Below are positions 49,051 through 58,185 of a stretch of 64,000 nucleotides of DNA, piece by piece (position 1 is the stretch's first letter; each line of letters begins with the position of its first letter). A program made the translations under genes and the position numbers. The DNA comes from Anaeromicrobium sediminis (lineage in GTDB: Bacteria > Bacillota > Clostridia > Peptostreptococcales > Thermotaleaceae). The notes below the pieces were generated by a model. The model made no database searches. It saw only the letters and a list, made by a program, of their open reading frames with translations, and was not told the DNA's origin. Location: assembly GCF_002270055.1 (NCBI RefSeq), contig NZ_NIBG01000008.1, forward strand, positions 28,113 to 92,112. Direction: 5' to 3'.

Positions 49051-50361
49051 TTAAAGTAATATAAAAACTATAGGTGTTACTAATATCAGGGTCAATATGG
49101 TTCTTTCAATCCAAATTAGTACTATCTCCTTTAAATTAATGGGAATATCCGTTGATAGTACACATGGTATGGATGCAGAGAAAAATAGTACCTGTGATAC
49201 ACAAACTACTCCTATAACAAATTTAGTAATTAGGGGAGCCGATTTAACTAATAAGGCTGGTAAGAACATTTCTGCAATTCCAACAGCGGATGCCTTGGCA
49301 GCTAACATGGGCTCTGGTATTTGAAGTAATTTAGTAAATGGAAAGAATATATATCCCATATAATCAAACAGAGGAGTATATTTGGCTAACACTAATCCAA
49401 ATAGTCCAATTGACATGATAGATGGTAATATTCCCATGGCCATTTTAATTCCATCTAACAAGTTCTCTTTAATGTTTATGCCTATATCTTTAGATTTATT
49501 AGCTGCCTTTACTCCCTCTTTCCATGCATTTATAAATATATTACCTTCCCTATTAAATATTTCTTTATCCTTATCCTCATAGTATTTTTCACTTTTTTTA
49601 CTAAGTGGAAATACTCTTACCGTTATGGCTGTTACTAAAAAAGTCACTATTAAAGTAATCCAGAAATAGGTATTCCACATTTCCATAAGGCCTAATGTTT
49701 TAGCTACAATAATCATGAAGGTGGCTGATACTGTGGAAAATCCCGTTGCTATAATAGAAGCTTCCTTTATAGTATATTTTCCCTCTTTAAATACCTTATT
49801 AGTAATAAGGAGTCCTATTGAATAACTTCCCACAAAGGATGCCACCGCATCTATGGCAGATCTTCCTGGTGTTTTAAATATGGGCTTCATGATAGGTTCC
49901 ATTAAAACTCCTATAAACTCAAGGAGGCCATATCCTACTAAAAAACTTAAAAATATGGATCCAATTGGCACTATAAGACCTACTGGAACTACTAATTTTG
50001 AAAATAAAAAGGGCCCCATGTCCTTTTCAAATAGCCATCCTGGTCCTGCTATATAGTACACCATAAATGCAACTACTAGACCAACTAATTTGAAAATAGA
50101 AAATACGGCCGTTACTTTGTCCTTATTCCAAGTTTTGTTCTTAAATGGTAATATACTTCCTACTATGATTATTATCAGTGCGTATAGTTTAGCTATGAAA
50201 GGTATAGATTTTTTTATACCTGTTACAATATGGTCTAGGGGTATAGTTGTTTTTGCTCCTATAGTAATGGGAATGAAAAACATAAATATTCCAATGGCAC
50301 TAAAAATTAAGAACTTTAAAACCCCACTAGTCCTACTTTCATTTGCACTCTTTACATTCAT
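49051..50361 (-). CDS. YjiH-type nucleoside recognition (Gate) membrane protein
   Basis: About 436 residues with about ten membrane segments. Two Gate-domain repeats can be seen around GRSAIDAVASFVGSYSIGLL and GIAEMFLPALLVKSAPLITK. YjiH-family proteins are putative transporters of unknown substrate. Start chosen at 50361, as AAAGGGGGAT lies upstream; the in-frame TTG two codons earlier is less well placed. Single gene. Confidence 0.82.
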   Translation of the reverse strand: MNVKSANESRTSGVLKFLIFSAIGIFMFFIPITIGAKTTIPLDHIVTGIKKSIPFIAKLYALIIIIVGSILPFKNKTWNKDKVTAVFSIFKLVGLVVAFMVYYIAGPGWLFEKDMGPFLFSKLVVPVGLIVPIGSIFLSFLVGYGLLEFIGVLMEPIMKPIFKTPGRSAIDAVASFVGSYSIGLLITNKVFKEGKYTIKEASIIATGFSTVSATFMIIVAKTLGLMEMWNTYFWITLIVTFLVTAITVRVFPLSKKSEKYYEDKDKEIFNREGNIFINAWKEGVKAANKSKDIGINIKENLLDGIKMAMGILPSIMSIGLFGLVLAKYTPLFDYMGYIFFPFTKLLQIPEPMLAAKASAVGIAEMFLPALLVKSAPLITKFVIGVVCVSQVLFFSASIPCVLSTDIPINLKEIVLIWIERTILTLILVTPIVFILL

Positions 50362-50540
50362 ATCCAATCCCCCTTTAATAAATATTTATTAGGTTCAGTT
50401 ATGGAATGTTAGCACTATAATTTCATAAACCCTTTAAAAATTAATATTCTATTTTAACTTCATATAATATTAATAACTGTTCCTTATTTATATTATATGA
50501 TATTCCTAGAATTTTGTAGAACTCTCCAGCAATTATTTTA

Positions 50541-51479
50541 TTAAACTTTTAATAGTATGAATCCAATATATAGTACTATACTAAGAACAGTACTCAACAC
50601 TACCGTATTATTTGCTATATTCTTATCCTCTTCATTAGAATATTCTCCTACAAATAGGGGTAGTGCAAAGGGTGGTGGTAATATTAAGAATGTGAAATAA
50701 GCATAATTAAACAATTCATTTTCATCGATTATCCTATCTATGACCATGTACTTAACCATATATCCTACTAGTAATATGACACCCATTCTTATTGCCGTAA
50801 GCTTTATGCTATCTTTCATATATTTTTTCTTTAATTCTAAACCATATCCTATAATAATTAAGATAAGAGGTGTGGCTAAACTTCCTAAATACATAATAGT
50901 CTTATATAGACCCTTCAATAGACTAATTTCTTCAAATATATGATAAAAACCCCATAAATTAATAAATATACCTAGTACAATGCTTATTATGATAGGAGAT
51001 TTACAAAAGTCCCTTATTACCCCCATAGAAAATTTTTCTTTTTTAAATTTCATCCTCAATATATTAAAGAAAATGAACCACATGAACATTTCATGGCCAA
51101 TGCCTAATATGGTAATATTATGTAGGTTTTCATATCCAAATACGGTCTCGTATAAGGGTATTCCTAAGAGGCCAAAACAGAATCCCGTAGTGACAAAGGG
51201 GTTAAGTTTATTACTTAAAAAATTTATTTTATTTATTAGGATTCCACAAAGGTATAGTATATATAAAAATCCTATTATTACTATGGTCAATAAAAAATAC
51301 TCTTTTTTAAGCTCCATTCTTACAAAGGTCATGAATAGCACACTAGGAAGGGCCATATTTATAACTATCTTCTTTATGCCATCTACACTTTCCCTTTTTA
51401 TCATATTTTTTTCCTTCATAAAAAATCCTAGAATCAACAATAAAATTATGGGCATAAGTTTTGAAAAAATTTCGTTCAT
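50541..51479 (-). CDS. AEC family transporter (malate permease/auxin efflux carrier type)
   Basis: 312 residues with about ten hydrophobic segments in the 5+5 arrangement of the AEC family. It shows MPIILLLILGFFMKEKNMIK at the start, PLYETVFGYENLHN in the first half and LPPPFALPLFVGEYSNEE in the last third. Members export or import small organic anions; substrate unknown here. No operon partner. Confidence 0.83.
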   Translation of the reverse strand: MNEIFSKLMPIILLLILGFFMKEKNMIKRESVDGIKKIVINMALPSVLFMTFVRMELKKEYFLLTIVIIGFLYILYLCGILINKINFLSNKLNPFVTTGFCFGLLGIPLYETVFGYENLHNITILGIGHEMFMWFIFFNILRMKFKKEKFSMGVIRDFCKSPIIISIVLGIFINLWGFYHIFEEISLLKGLYKTIMYLGSLATPLILIIIGYGLELKKKYMKDSIKLTAIRMGVILLVGYMVKYMVIDRIIDENELFNYAYFTFLILPPPFALPLFVGEYSNEEDKNIANNTVVLSTVLSIVLYIGFILLKV

Positions 51480-51587
51480 ATAATCTGCTTCCTTTCTAAT
51501 TCTTACTCATTCTTTTTTAATTGATTTTACCATAATTTATGTGCATTTAATTAAAATGCTCCTATATAAAGTTTAAAGTTTATAAAA

Positions 51588-51616
51588 CAAAAGACCATAG
51601 TCATCTATGGTCTTAA
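51588..51616 (-). terminator. terminator of the BTAD regulator gene
   Basis: taagaccatagat and atctatggtctta region forms a stem; minus strand continues with TTTGTTTTAT. Confidence 0.85.
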
Positions 51617-51625
51617 CTTATAATT

Positions 51626-54600
51626 TTATTGAAAATCATCTCCACTATTTTTCATAAATACTTTTAATATATTAATTTCATAAGGAGTACTCAACTTCTC
51701 TAAATGACTTATTCCCTCTTTACAATATTCTACTAAATCCTTCTTTATGGCTTTTTTAAATATGTCGTTTAACTCCTTATTGGTATTCATCTTCATTTTT
51801 ATTTCGGCACAAACACGGTTGTAGATTCCCATCTCATAGGGACTTTTCAGTTTTTTAGCATATTTTTTCCCCTCTAAGAATAACTTTAATGCCTTTTTAT
51901 ATCTACCATCTATTACATATAACAAGCTCATATAACAACTAGCTATGGATCTTCCCCATATTATACTTAATCTTTCATAGTGCCTTATGGCCTCTTTTAA
52001 ATATTCCTTAGCCCTATGATAGTCTCCCATATCTAAGGCTGCCTGTCCTGCATTAGTATTAAATAGGGCAAAACTTCTACTTATATTCTCTTCATTGCAA
52101 ATGGCTATAGATACGTCATAATAATATAGAGCAGAAGTAAATTTCATATTTTGTCTTCTTATTTCACCTAGATAATTATAGCACGCTGCTCTATTTAGAA
52201 TATATTTTTCTTTGTATCCATCATTTTTTTCAAATATCTGCAGAGATTGTTTTAATTTTTCTTCTGCTTCATCATATTTGCCAACCATCATTCTTTCAAC
52301 GCCTCTTAACCTTAATAATATGGCTAAATCCTTTTGATAAGAACATTTCTTTGCTATATCCATGGCCAATTTAATATATTTATCCATCCATTTACAATCA
52401 TTTGTCTTAATTCCATAATAGATCATCTGTAAATAGGCTTTTATAGCATAGTCTGGATTTTCATTTTCCGTTGCCAAATATATGATTTTCTCTATAGCCT
52501 TTATTCCCTTTTCATATTGGCCTTCCCTTATTAAGTCCCTACCTAACATATGGAGGAACCTCATGTTTATCTCCTTTACTTCCTTTAAATGATATTTCTC
52601 TTCATTTAATGCTCTTATTTCTTCTTCCAATTCATCTAGAGCTTCCTTTTCTTCCTTATCTGTTAAATAAGTTACATATTCATTCTCTATATTTCCATCC
52701 TTCAATACGGGAAATAGCTCGTGACTAAAATTCATATATACATCTAAATTTAATGCCTTATATTTTAAATATTTTATCTTATTATCAGCATTTTTAAAAT
52801 GATATATTAACTTTGGATATAGGAACCTATCTCGCTTATCCTTATGAAGGTCCTTCTCCCAAATATGACCTATTTCATTGTGGAAGAACTTTCTTCTCAT
52901 ATTAGACATGGAGTTATATACATGCTCCCTTAACTTTTGATGGGTAAAAGCAAACTCTATATGACTATTTTTTATTACTTCTTTTATTATTCCCCTTGTC
53001 TGTAGTTCTTCTAATATATCTATTATTTGTATAGTCTCCTTTTGACCTATTGACCTTAACATTTCAATATTCACATTATCAAAGGATACACTAATAATAT
53101 TTAATATATCTAAAGCGTCCTTAGATATATCTAAAAATCTATTTTTTAATATGTCTTGAGCCTTTGATGACATATAATCTACATTATTATTTTGTTTTAT
53201 ACTATTTATTACTTCTGTTAAGAAGAAGGGACTGCCAGAAGTACTATGATAAACCTTATCATAAATAGTATCATTCCACTCATAATCCCTATATGCCTCC
53301 TGTAAAAATTCACTAGTCTCCATTTTATTAAAATTTTTCAATTGTATCTTTTCTATTTTTTCATGGTTAACACTAAGATTTATTAATCTTTCTAGTTTTT
53401 CATATCCACTTCTACTAGTGGCCACTATATAAATATTATTTTTAGCATTTAGCATTATATTCTCAAGTAAAGTAAGACTCTTTGTATCCATCCATTGTAT
53501 ATCTTCAAATACTAATACTAAGGGCTCATACAAGGATACCTTTTTTATTATGGATACCATAGTATCTTCTATTACTTGCCATTTTAATGTATCTATCTTT
53601 TCTATCATATGATAATTCGAATCTAGCTCCATAAAATCAGGAAATATGCTTCCAATTATATTATTCCAAAGGGTTGGGATACTTATATTAGTAGCCTTTA
53701 TTATCTCTAATAGTTTTACAAATACATTGTTCCAAGGCTTTAATATATAACTTTCCTCTGCTTGATAACAATTGGTAACTATTACGTTTTTATTATCTAT
53801 GAAATTACCTACAAAATATTCCCTAAGTTTAGTCTTCCCAATACCAGCTTCTCCATATAGTAAAACTCCTCTGAGCTCTTTAGTCTTTTTAAATAATTTG
53901 TAGTTTTCCGTCAAAATTTCCACTTCTTTTTTTCTACCATAAAAGAAGTCTTCTTTCCTTTTGCTCATTTCCTTTAAGCTTTTATTTAAAAGTATTTCAT
54001 CATATATTTTCTTTGTGTCTTCTTCTGGTTCAACGCCTAGTTCTTCATTTAATATGTTTCTCAATTTTTCATATATTTCTTCTGCCTTGTAGAATTTCCC
54101 CTGGTCACCATAGGCCAACATTATCTTTCTATAGGCCTCTTCTTCGTATTCATCTACCCTTATTAACTTCTTTAAATAGGGTATGTTATCTTCACCATCT
54201 ATCTTTTCTTTTAACCTAGATATATACATACCATTTAAATATTCTCTATAATTTATCATCCAGGCTTCAAATTCTTCCCCGTCTTTCACATTGAAACCCT
54301 TTAAAAATTCTTCATAATAAAATTCTTTCAAATCTATTTTTTGTTCCATAAAATCACTTAAATCTATTTGTACATCCATATCAGGGTTTATCATGACTAT
54401 GGATTTCCTAGGAGATATTATGATATCCGTATCAAAACTCTTTCTAATTTTATACATGGCTTGTCTTAAATTTTTCTTTGCCGTTTTGTCATCAGACCCA
54501 CCCCATAACAAATTCACAAGAGTATCCCTCGTGGCTTGTTTATTCACAATTAAATAATAAAAGAGTGCTCCTGCCTTTTTAAAGGGAAATGTAATATTCT

Positions 54601-54655
54601 CTTCATTTTTAGTTACTTTAGGATTTCCAAATACTTTAACTTTTATTTTATCCAT
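51626..54655 (-). CDS. large BTAD / AAA ATPase / TPR transcriptional activator
   Basis: About 1009 residues. N-terminal winged helix (starting KIKVKVFGNPKVTKNEENIT), then a BTAD helical domain (about 90-235). Next an AAA/STAND ATPase with Walker A GEAGIGKT near residue 270 and Walker B LVLVFEDIQWMD near 385. The last 350 residues are TPR-like helical repeats. Such proteins integrate signals and activate nearby operons in an ATP-dependent way. It is next to the molybdenum hydroxylase accessory genes and is a plausible regulator of them, by position only. The start at 54655 has GGGGGA upstream; longer in-frame starts exist to 54727. Confidence 0.86.
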   Translation of the reverse strand: MDKIKVKVFGNPKVTKNEENITFPFKKAGALFYYLIVNKQATRDTLVNLLWGGSDDKTAKKNLRQAMYKIRKSFDTDIIISPRKSIVMINPDMDVQIDLSDFMEQKIDLKEFYYEEFLKGFNVKDGEEFEAWMINYREYLNGMYISRLKEKIDGEDNIPYLKKLIRVDEYEEEAYRKIMLAYGDQGKFYKAEEIYEKLRNILNEELGVEPEEDTKKIYDEILLNKSLKEMSKRKEDFFYGRKKEVEILTENYKLFKKTKELRGVLLYGEAGIGKTKLREYFVGNFIDNKNVIVTNCYQAEESYILKPWNNVFVKLLEIIKATNISIPTLWNNIIGSIFPDFMELDSNYHMIEKIDTLKWQVIEDTMVSIIKKVSLYEPLVLVFEDIQWMDTKSLTLLENIMLNAKNNIYIVATSRSGYEKLERLINLSVNHEKIEKIQLKNFNKMETSEFLQEAYRDYEWNDTIYDKVYHSTSGSPFFLTEVINSIKQNNNVDYMSSKAQDILKNRFLDISKDALDILNIISVSFDNVNIEMLRSIGQKETIQIIDILEELQTRGIIKEVIKNSHIEFAFTHQKLREHVYNSMSNMRRKFFHNEIGHIWEKDLHKDKRDRFLYPKLIYHFKNADNKIKYLKYKALNLDVYMNFSHELFPVLKDGNIENEYVTYLTDKEEKEALDELEEEIRALNEEKYHLKEVKEINMRFLHMLGRDLIREGQYEKGIKAIEKIIYLATENENPDYAIKAYLQMIYYGIKTNDCKWMDKYIKLAMDIAKKCSYQKDLAILLRLRGVERMMVGKYDEAEEKLKQSLQIFEKNDGYKEKYILNRAACYNYLGEIRRQNMKFTSALYYYDVSIAICNEENISRSFALFNTNAGQAALDMGDYHRAKEYLKEAIRHYERLSIIWGRSIASCYMSLLYVIDGRYKKALKLFLEGKKYAKKLKSPYEMGIYNRVCAEIKMKMNTNKELNDIFKKAIKKDLVEYCKEGISHLEKLSTPYEINILKVFMKNSGDDFQ

Positions 54656-54711
54656 CTTGTCCCCCATTAAAAATATCCTCATAATGTATAACTTAAAAAA
54701 CAATATTAAAA

Positions 54712-54745
54712 ATAATGTATAACACATATATTATACATTATTTTC
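54712..54745. promoter_or_regulatory. palindrome upstream of the BTAD gene
   Basis: aataatgtata, ten bases, tatacattatt: 11-base perfect arms in the spacer between the MocA-like gene and the regulator. Position fits an operator or a terminator of the gene upstream; no strong T tract on the minus side. Confidence 0.5.
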
Positions 54746-54771
54746 AATATTTTTAGAAAAGTGTTCTACGA

Positions 54772-55368
54772 TTATATAGATTTATTTTCTTCTATTAACA
54801 TCTTAACTCTCTCATAATCGCCTTTAGAATCCACATCTAAATTAAACTTACAATCATATATATGCACATATTCTATCTCATTAGGATTCTCCATTATAAG
54901 CTTTCTTGGCCCATGATCTCCAGAAATATCCATTATATTATTTTTCCACTTCCTATGAAATAATACTGGATTGCCTCTTTTGCCATTGTACAATGGCACT
55001 ATTATGGTCTTTTTCGTGTTTTTAAATGTATTTATTATTTTATTCATTATTTCTTCATGAATCAGTGGCATGTCCCCTAAGACAAACAATATTCCCTGGC
55101 TATTAGGTGATACTTCCCCTAATCCTTTTTTTACAGAAGTGCTCTGTCCCTTTTCATATTCACTATTGTATATGGTTTTAATCCCTTTATTTTTCCCAAT
55201 TTCACCTATTGTTCTATCCTTATAAACTAATATTATTTCATCACTATTGCTTTTTAGACTATTGTCTATTACTTCTTCTATTATGGTATGTTCCTTAAAG
55301 GGTAATAGAAGCTTATTTTTCCCCATTCTAGTAGATTTTCCTGATGCAAGTATGACAGTACTTATCAT
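54772..55368 (-). CDS. MocA/MobA-like nucleotidyltransferase (molybdenum cofactor)
   Basis: 198 residues. The N-terminal nucleotide motif TVILASGKSTRMGKNKLLLP and LFVLGDMPLIHEEIM match MobA-like NTP transferases. In selenium-dependent molybdenum hydroxylase clusters such proteins are the MocA-type CTP:molybdopterin cytidylyltransferase. It starts inside the stop of the YqeC gene (4-base overlap), so it belongs to the accessory operon. Confidence 0.88.
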   Translation of the reverse strand: MISTVILASGKSTRMGKNKLLLPFKEHTIIEEVIDNSLKSNSDEIILVYKDRTIGEIGKNKGIKTIYNSEYEKGQSTSVKKGLGEVSPNSQGILFVLGDMPLIHEEIMNKIINTFKNTKKTIIVPLYNGKRGNPVLFHRKWKNNIMDISGDHGPRKLIMENPNEIEYVHIYDCKFNLDVDSKGDYERVKMLIEENKSI

Positions 55369-56075
55369 CCCATCAACTCCTTGTATACTTGTCCCTCTTT
55401 AGCACTTCCATAGATGACCTTATCTATTATGTTTAATTCATTTATACGTTCACCTAATTCTATCATTTTTTCACTTGGATATTCTTCACATTTATTTATA
55501 AAAAAATAAGTTTTCATATTAGACGGAATTCTTCCAATTATACCATTAGTGCTTGTAAGTATTTCATATATTTTGTCTATGGTAAGTATTTCATCTTCTT
55601 TAATATTAAGTTCCTTATTTAAAAGATTATGTCTATGGACATTTTCCTCACTAAATTTCTTTCCTATAATATCTGACCCTAGAATAATTATTAATTTGTT
55701 TGAACTAGCTGGGATTATAGGTTCATTTTCCCTATACAGTTTTAGTGATCTTCCCTTTGACCCATCTCCTTCAACTAGGATTAAATCATAAGTATTTTTA
55801 TCATGTACTGTGTCTAAATAGTATTTATCTACCCCTACTACTTTTCCCTCTTTATTAATATGATTCCCAACACAAAGGGGTCCTTTGTCATAATTAAATT
55901 CATTAATTCCTACAAACTTGTAAGGTGGTACGTATATCTTAGTAGTAGTACTAACAAGTATATTTCTGTAAAAACAGTTATCTACCAGATTTAAAAGGGT
56001 AGTAGTCTTTCCACCACCACCCACAATGGTGATCAATTCACCCCTTTTAATAGATAAACTATCAATTAATCTCAT
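55365..56075 (-). CDS. yqeC: YqeC family selenium-dependent Mo-hydroxylase accessory protein
   Basis: 236 residues. A P-loop-like GGGGKTTTLLNLVDNCF near residue 20 is the hallmark of YqeC. YqeC is found in genomes that have selenium-dependent molybdenum hydroxylases and is thought to act in the maturation of that cofactor; the exact reaction is not established. It lies two bases after yqeB and overlaps the MocA-like gene. Confidence 0.9.
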   Translation of the reverse strand: MRLIDSLSIKRGELITIVGGGGKTTTLLNLVDNCFYRNILVSTTTKIYVPPYKFVGINEFNYDKGPLCVGNHINKEGKVVGVDKYYLDTVHDKNTYDLILVEGDGSKGRSLKLYRENEPIIPASSNKLIIILGSDIIGKKFSEENVHRHNLLNKELNIKEDEILTIDKIYEILTSTNGIIGRIPSNMKTYFFINKCEEYPSEKMIELGERINELNIIDKVIYGSAKEGQVYKELMG

Positions 56076-56077
56076 AA

Positions 56078-56872
56078 TTATCCGTCCTTCATTAAAGTTA
56101 ATATGGCCTCTAACACTCCACCAGCTATATTCCTTCCCTTATCACTTATAGTATAACAATAGGAAATTTCTCCCCTAGGATCAATATCTCCTACCTTTTC
56201 TCTTTCTTTTACCTCTGTACCACTTTTTATTAATCCCCTTAATACGCCATCTATTTGAGCCCTTACTTCTTCTCCCTTAACTGTTCCTATAATTTGTCCC
56301 TTTTTAACTAAATCACCTATGTGACTATTTGTTATTATCTTGCCCTTATATGGTGCCCTTAAAAGACGTTCCTTGCCATATCCACCTATAGGTCCTGGTA
56401 TTCCCGTATCCCCTTTAGGTTTTCCTTCATATATAATTCTACCTAAATCATGGCCTCTCATAGTTTCAACCACAGCATGAACATCTACTGATGCCTCAAA
56501 TCCAGGACCTATTCCTATAACTATAGGAGCATCTTCTATACTTGTACCTATATTTCTCTTTGCCATTATGGCATCTATTACTATATGTGGCTTTAATTCC
56601 TTTATAATAGTTCCATCTGGGTCAACTACTACAGGAATTTTATTATTATTTAATAGGTCATCAATATCTTCTTTATTTCCTTGAATACTCTCCACACCTT
56701 CTACTACCATATTTCCTTCATATATGCAATTTGCAAAGGATACTGTTCTTCTTACTACTTTAGGTGTGGCTATTTCAGTCATGACCACCTTAAATCCCAC
56801 ATTAAAAAGCTTATGGCCTATAGCTGTAGCCAAATCTCCAGCACCTCTTATAACTACTAACTTGTTAAACAT
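56078..56872 (-). CDS. yqeB: YqeB (EF2563) family selenium-dependent Mo-hydroxylase accessory protein
   Basis: About 264 residues. Starts with a nucleotide-binding-like segment KLVVIRGAGDLATAIGHKLF and contains GIGPGFEASVDVHAVVETMR, typical of the EF2563/YqeB family that marks selenium-dependent molybdenum hydroxylases. Start chosen at 56872: GGAGGTGAATAAT precedes this ATG, while an upstream in-frame GTG overlaps that site. Confidence 0.92.
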   Translation of the reverse strand: MFNKLVVIRGAGDLATAIGHKLFNVGFKVVMTEIATPKVVRRTVSFANCIYEGNMVVEGVESIQGNKEDIDDLLNNNKIPVVVDPDGTIIKELKPHIVIDAIMAKRNIGTSIEDAPIVIGIGPGFEASVDVHAVVETMRGHDLGRIIYEGKPKGDTGIPGPIGGYGKERLLRAPYKGKIITNSHIGDLVKKGQIIGTVKGEEVRAQIDGVLRGLIKSGTEVKEREKVGDIDPRGEISYCYTISDKGRNIAGGVLEAILTLMKDG

Positions 56873-56933
56873 ATTATTCACCTCCACCTGTCATCTAGAA
56901 ATTACATTCTAGCCGTATTTCGTACATTCTAAT

Positions 56934-57007
56934 GGTTAAGAGTTCAGGGTTTAGGGTTTAGGGTTTTTGATTTGTTTTTTCAAACTCTTAACTCTTAACC
57001 CTAAACC
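56934..57007. repeat. GGGTTTAGG / GGTTAAG short repeats in inverted arrangement
   Basis: Telomere-like words: ggttaagagttcagggtttagggtt on the left and cttaactcttaaccctaaacc on the right. The arms pair imperfectly around a T-rich loop. Same family as 2895-2945. In the spacer between the XdhC and YqeB genes. Confidence 0.6.
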
Positions 57008-57018
57008 AAATATAATTT

Positions 57019-57816
57019 TTATAATTTTATTTTTAAAGAACCCGATTCTTTTTTATATTTCACAGCTTGCATTTCCGCTAATATGCTTAAGGATATTTCC
57101 TCTGGTGTCTCTCCTCCTATGTTTAATCCTATAGGAGAATATACCCTAGATAGTTCTTCTTCCGTATATCCCTTTTCCTTCATATTATTAAAACAATGTC
57201 TTACCTTTGTTTTACTCCCTATCATACCTATATATCTAGCATCACTTCTTATTACCCTTTCTAAGGATATTTGATCGTATTTATGTCCATGAGTAACTAT
57301 TACAACATTACTGGTATCTTTTATAACATATTTAGCTAGTTCTTCCTCTATATTTCCAACTAATAATTCATCCGCTTCTGGGTAGGTCTCTTTGTTTACT
57401 AATTCGGCTCTATCATCTACTACTACCACATAATATCCTAATATTTTAGCCAATTTACTAAGCTTATTACCTATATGCCCTCCACCTACAATTAATAGTT
57501 CATCCTTTTTCTTAAATACCTTCACAAAAACCTCCACATTTCCACCACAAACCATACCTAATCCATCTTGTCTCAATTCATACTTAATATTCTTAGATAA
57601 ACCTCTCTTTATCAATTCCTTACTCTCTTCCATAGCTTGTCTCTCTATTTTTCCTCCACCAATAGTACCTTCTATTAATTCTCCCAACTCATTCACAAGC
57701 ATCATACTACCTTCTCCCCTAGGAGTCCCCCTAGTACTGTTTACTATAGTTACTAATGCAGCATCTTCCTTGTTCCTAATCATATCATACAATTTTTCTA
57801 TAACTTTCCCTTCCAC
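57019..57816 (-). CDS. xdhC: XdhC family molybdenum enzyme maturation protein
   Basis: About 265 residues. N-terminal XdhC/CoxI domain (DAALVTIVNSTRGTPRGEGS, then GTIGGGKIERQAMEE) and C-terminal Rossmann domain (LLIVGGGHIGNKLSKLAKIL, then YIGMIGSKTKVRHCFNNM). XdhC proteins bind the molybdopterin cofactor and help insert or sulfurate it. The start is a GTG at 57816 with GGGGGAGA just upstream; the longer frame to 57948 runs into repeat copy B and is not plausible. First gene of the accessory operon. Confidence 0.92.
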   Translation of the reverse strand: MEGKVIEKLYDMIRNKEDAALVTIVNSTRGTPRGEGSMMLVNELGELIEGTIGGGKIERQAMEESKELIKRGLSKNIKYELRQDGLGMVCGGNVEVFVKVFKKKDELLIVGGGHIGNKLSKLAKILGYYVVVVDDRAELVNKETYPEADELLVGNIEEELAKYVIKDTSNVVIVTHGHKYDQISLERVIRSDARYIGMIGSKTKVRHCFNNMKEKGYTEEELSRVYSPIGLNIGGETPEEISLSILAEMQAVKYKKESGSLKIKL

Positions 57817-57861
57817 ATTATCTCCCCCGTTTCTAATCATATATAAATATACTATCTCCAG

Positions 57862-58062
57862 AATCAATAAGCTCTGACCACCTACGAAGTGAAATGAATC
57901 AAAAATTTTTATAAGGTGGAACATCAGAACATCCTGTGCTGCAAACAATTGTGAATCTTCTATACTAATTATAAGATTCGCACCCTATAGTCTGATAGTG
58001 ACTTACCTTATAAAATATTTTTGATTTATTGAACTGAAGTAGGTGCTTATACATCTAGCGTA
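57862..58062 (+). repeat. structured dispersed repeat, copy B
   Basis: Core 57879-58045. Perfect outer arms cacctac / gtaggtg; then aatcaaaaat / atttttgatt; then ataagg / ccttat; then atcag / ctgat; then gaatctt / aagattc. It lies 60 bases upstream of the xdhC gene. Confidence 0.82.
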
Positions 58063-58136
58063 GCCATAGTTTATCTATATAAACAATTGTACTAAATTTT
58101 CTTCGCATTTGTTGATGATATTTGTAAAAAATAAAA

Positions 58137-58182
58137 AATCAGTAGTTAATAATCTAAATTCACAGACTATTAACTACTGACC
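58137..58182 (-). terminator. terminator of the hydroxylase structural operon
   Basis: cagtagttaat and attaactactg stem after the molybdenum subunit gene, with T-rich sequence on the minus side. Confidence 0.8.
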
Positions 58183-58185
58183 ATA

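Noticed and set aside
56934-57007. CRISPR array or telomere repeat
   Set aside because: The repeated words are 7 to 9 bases with no spacers and are arranged as an imperfect palindrome inside a chromosome segment.
57817-57948. N-terminal extension of the XdhC protein
   Set aside because: The extra residues run into repeat copy B and a strong ribosome binding site stands just before the GTG at 57816.
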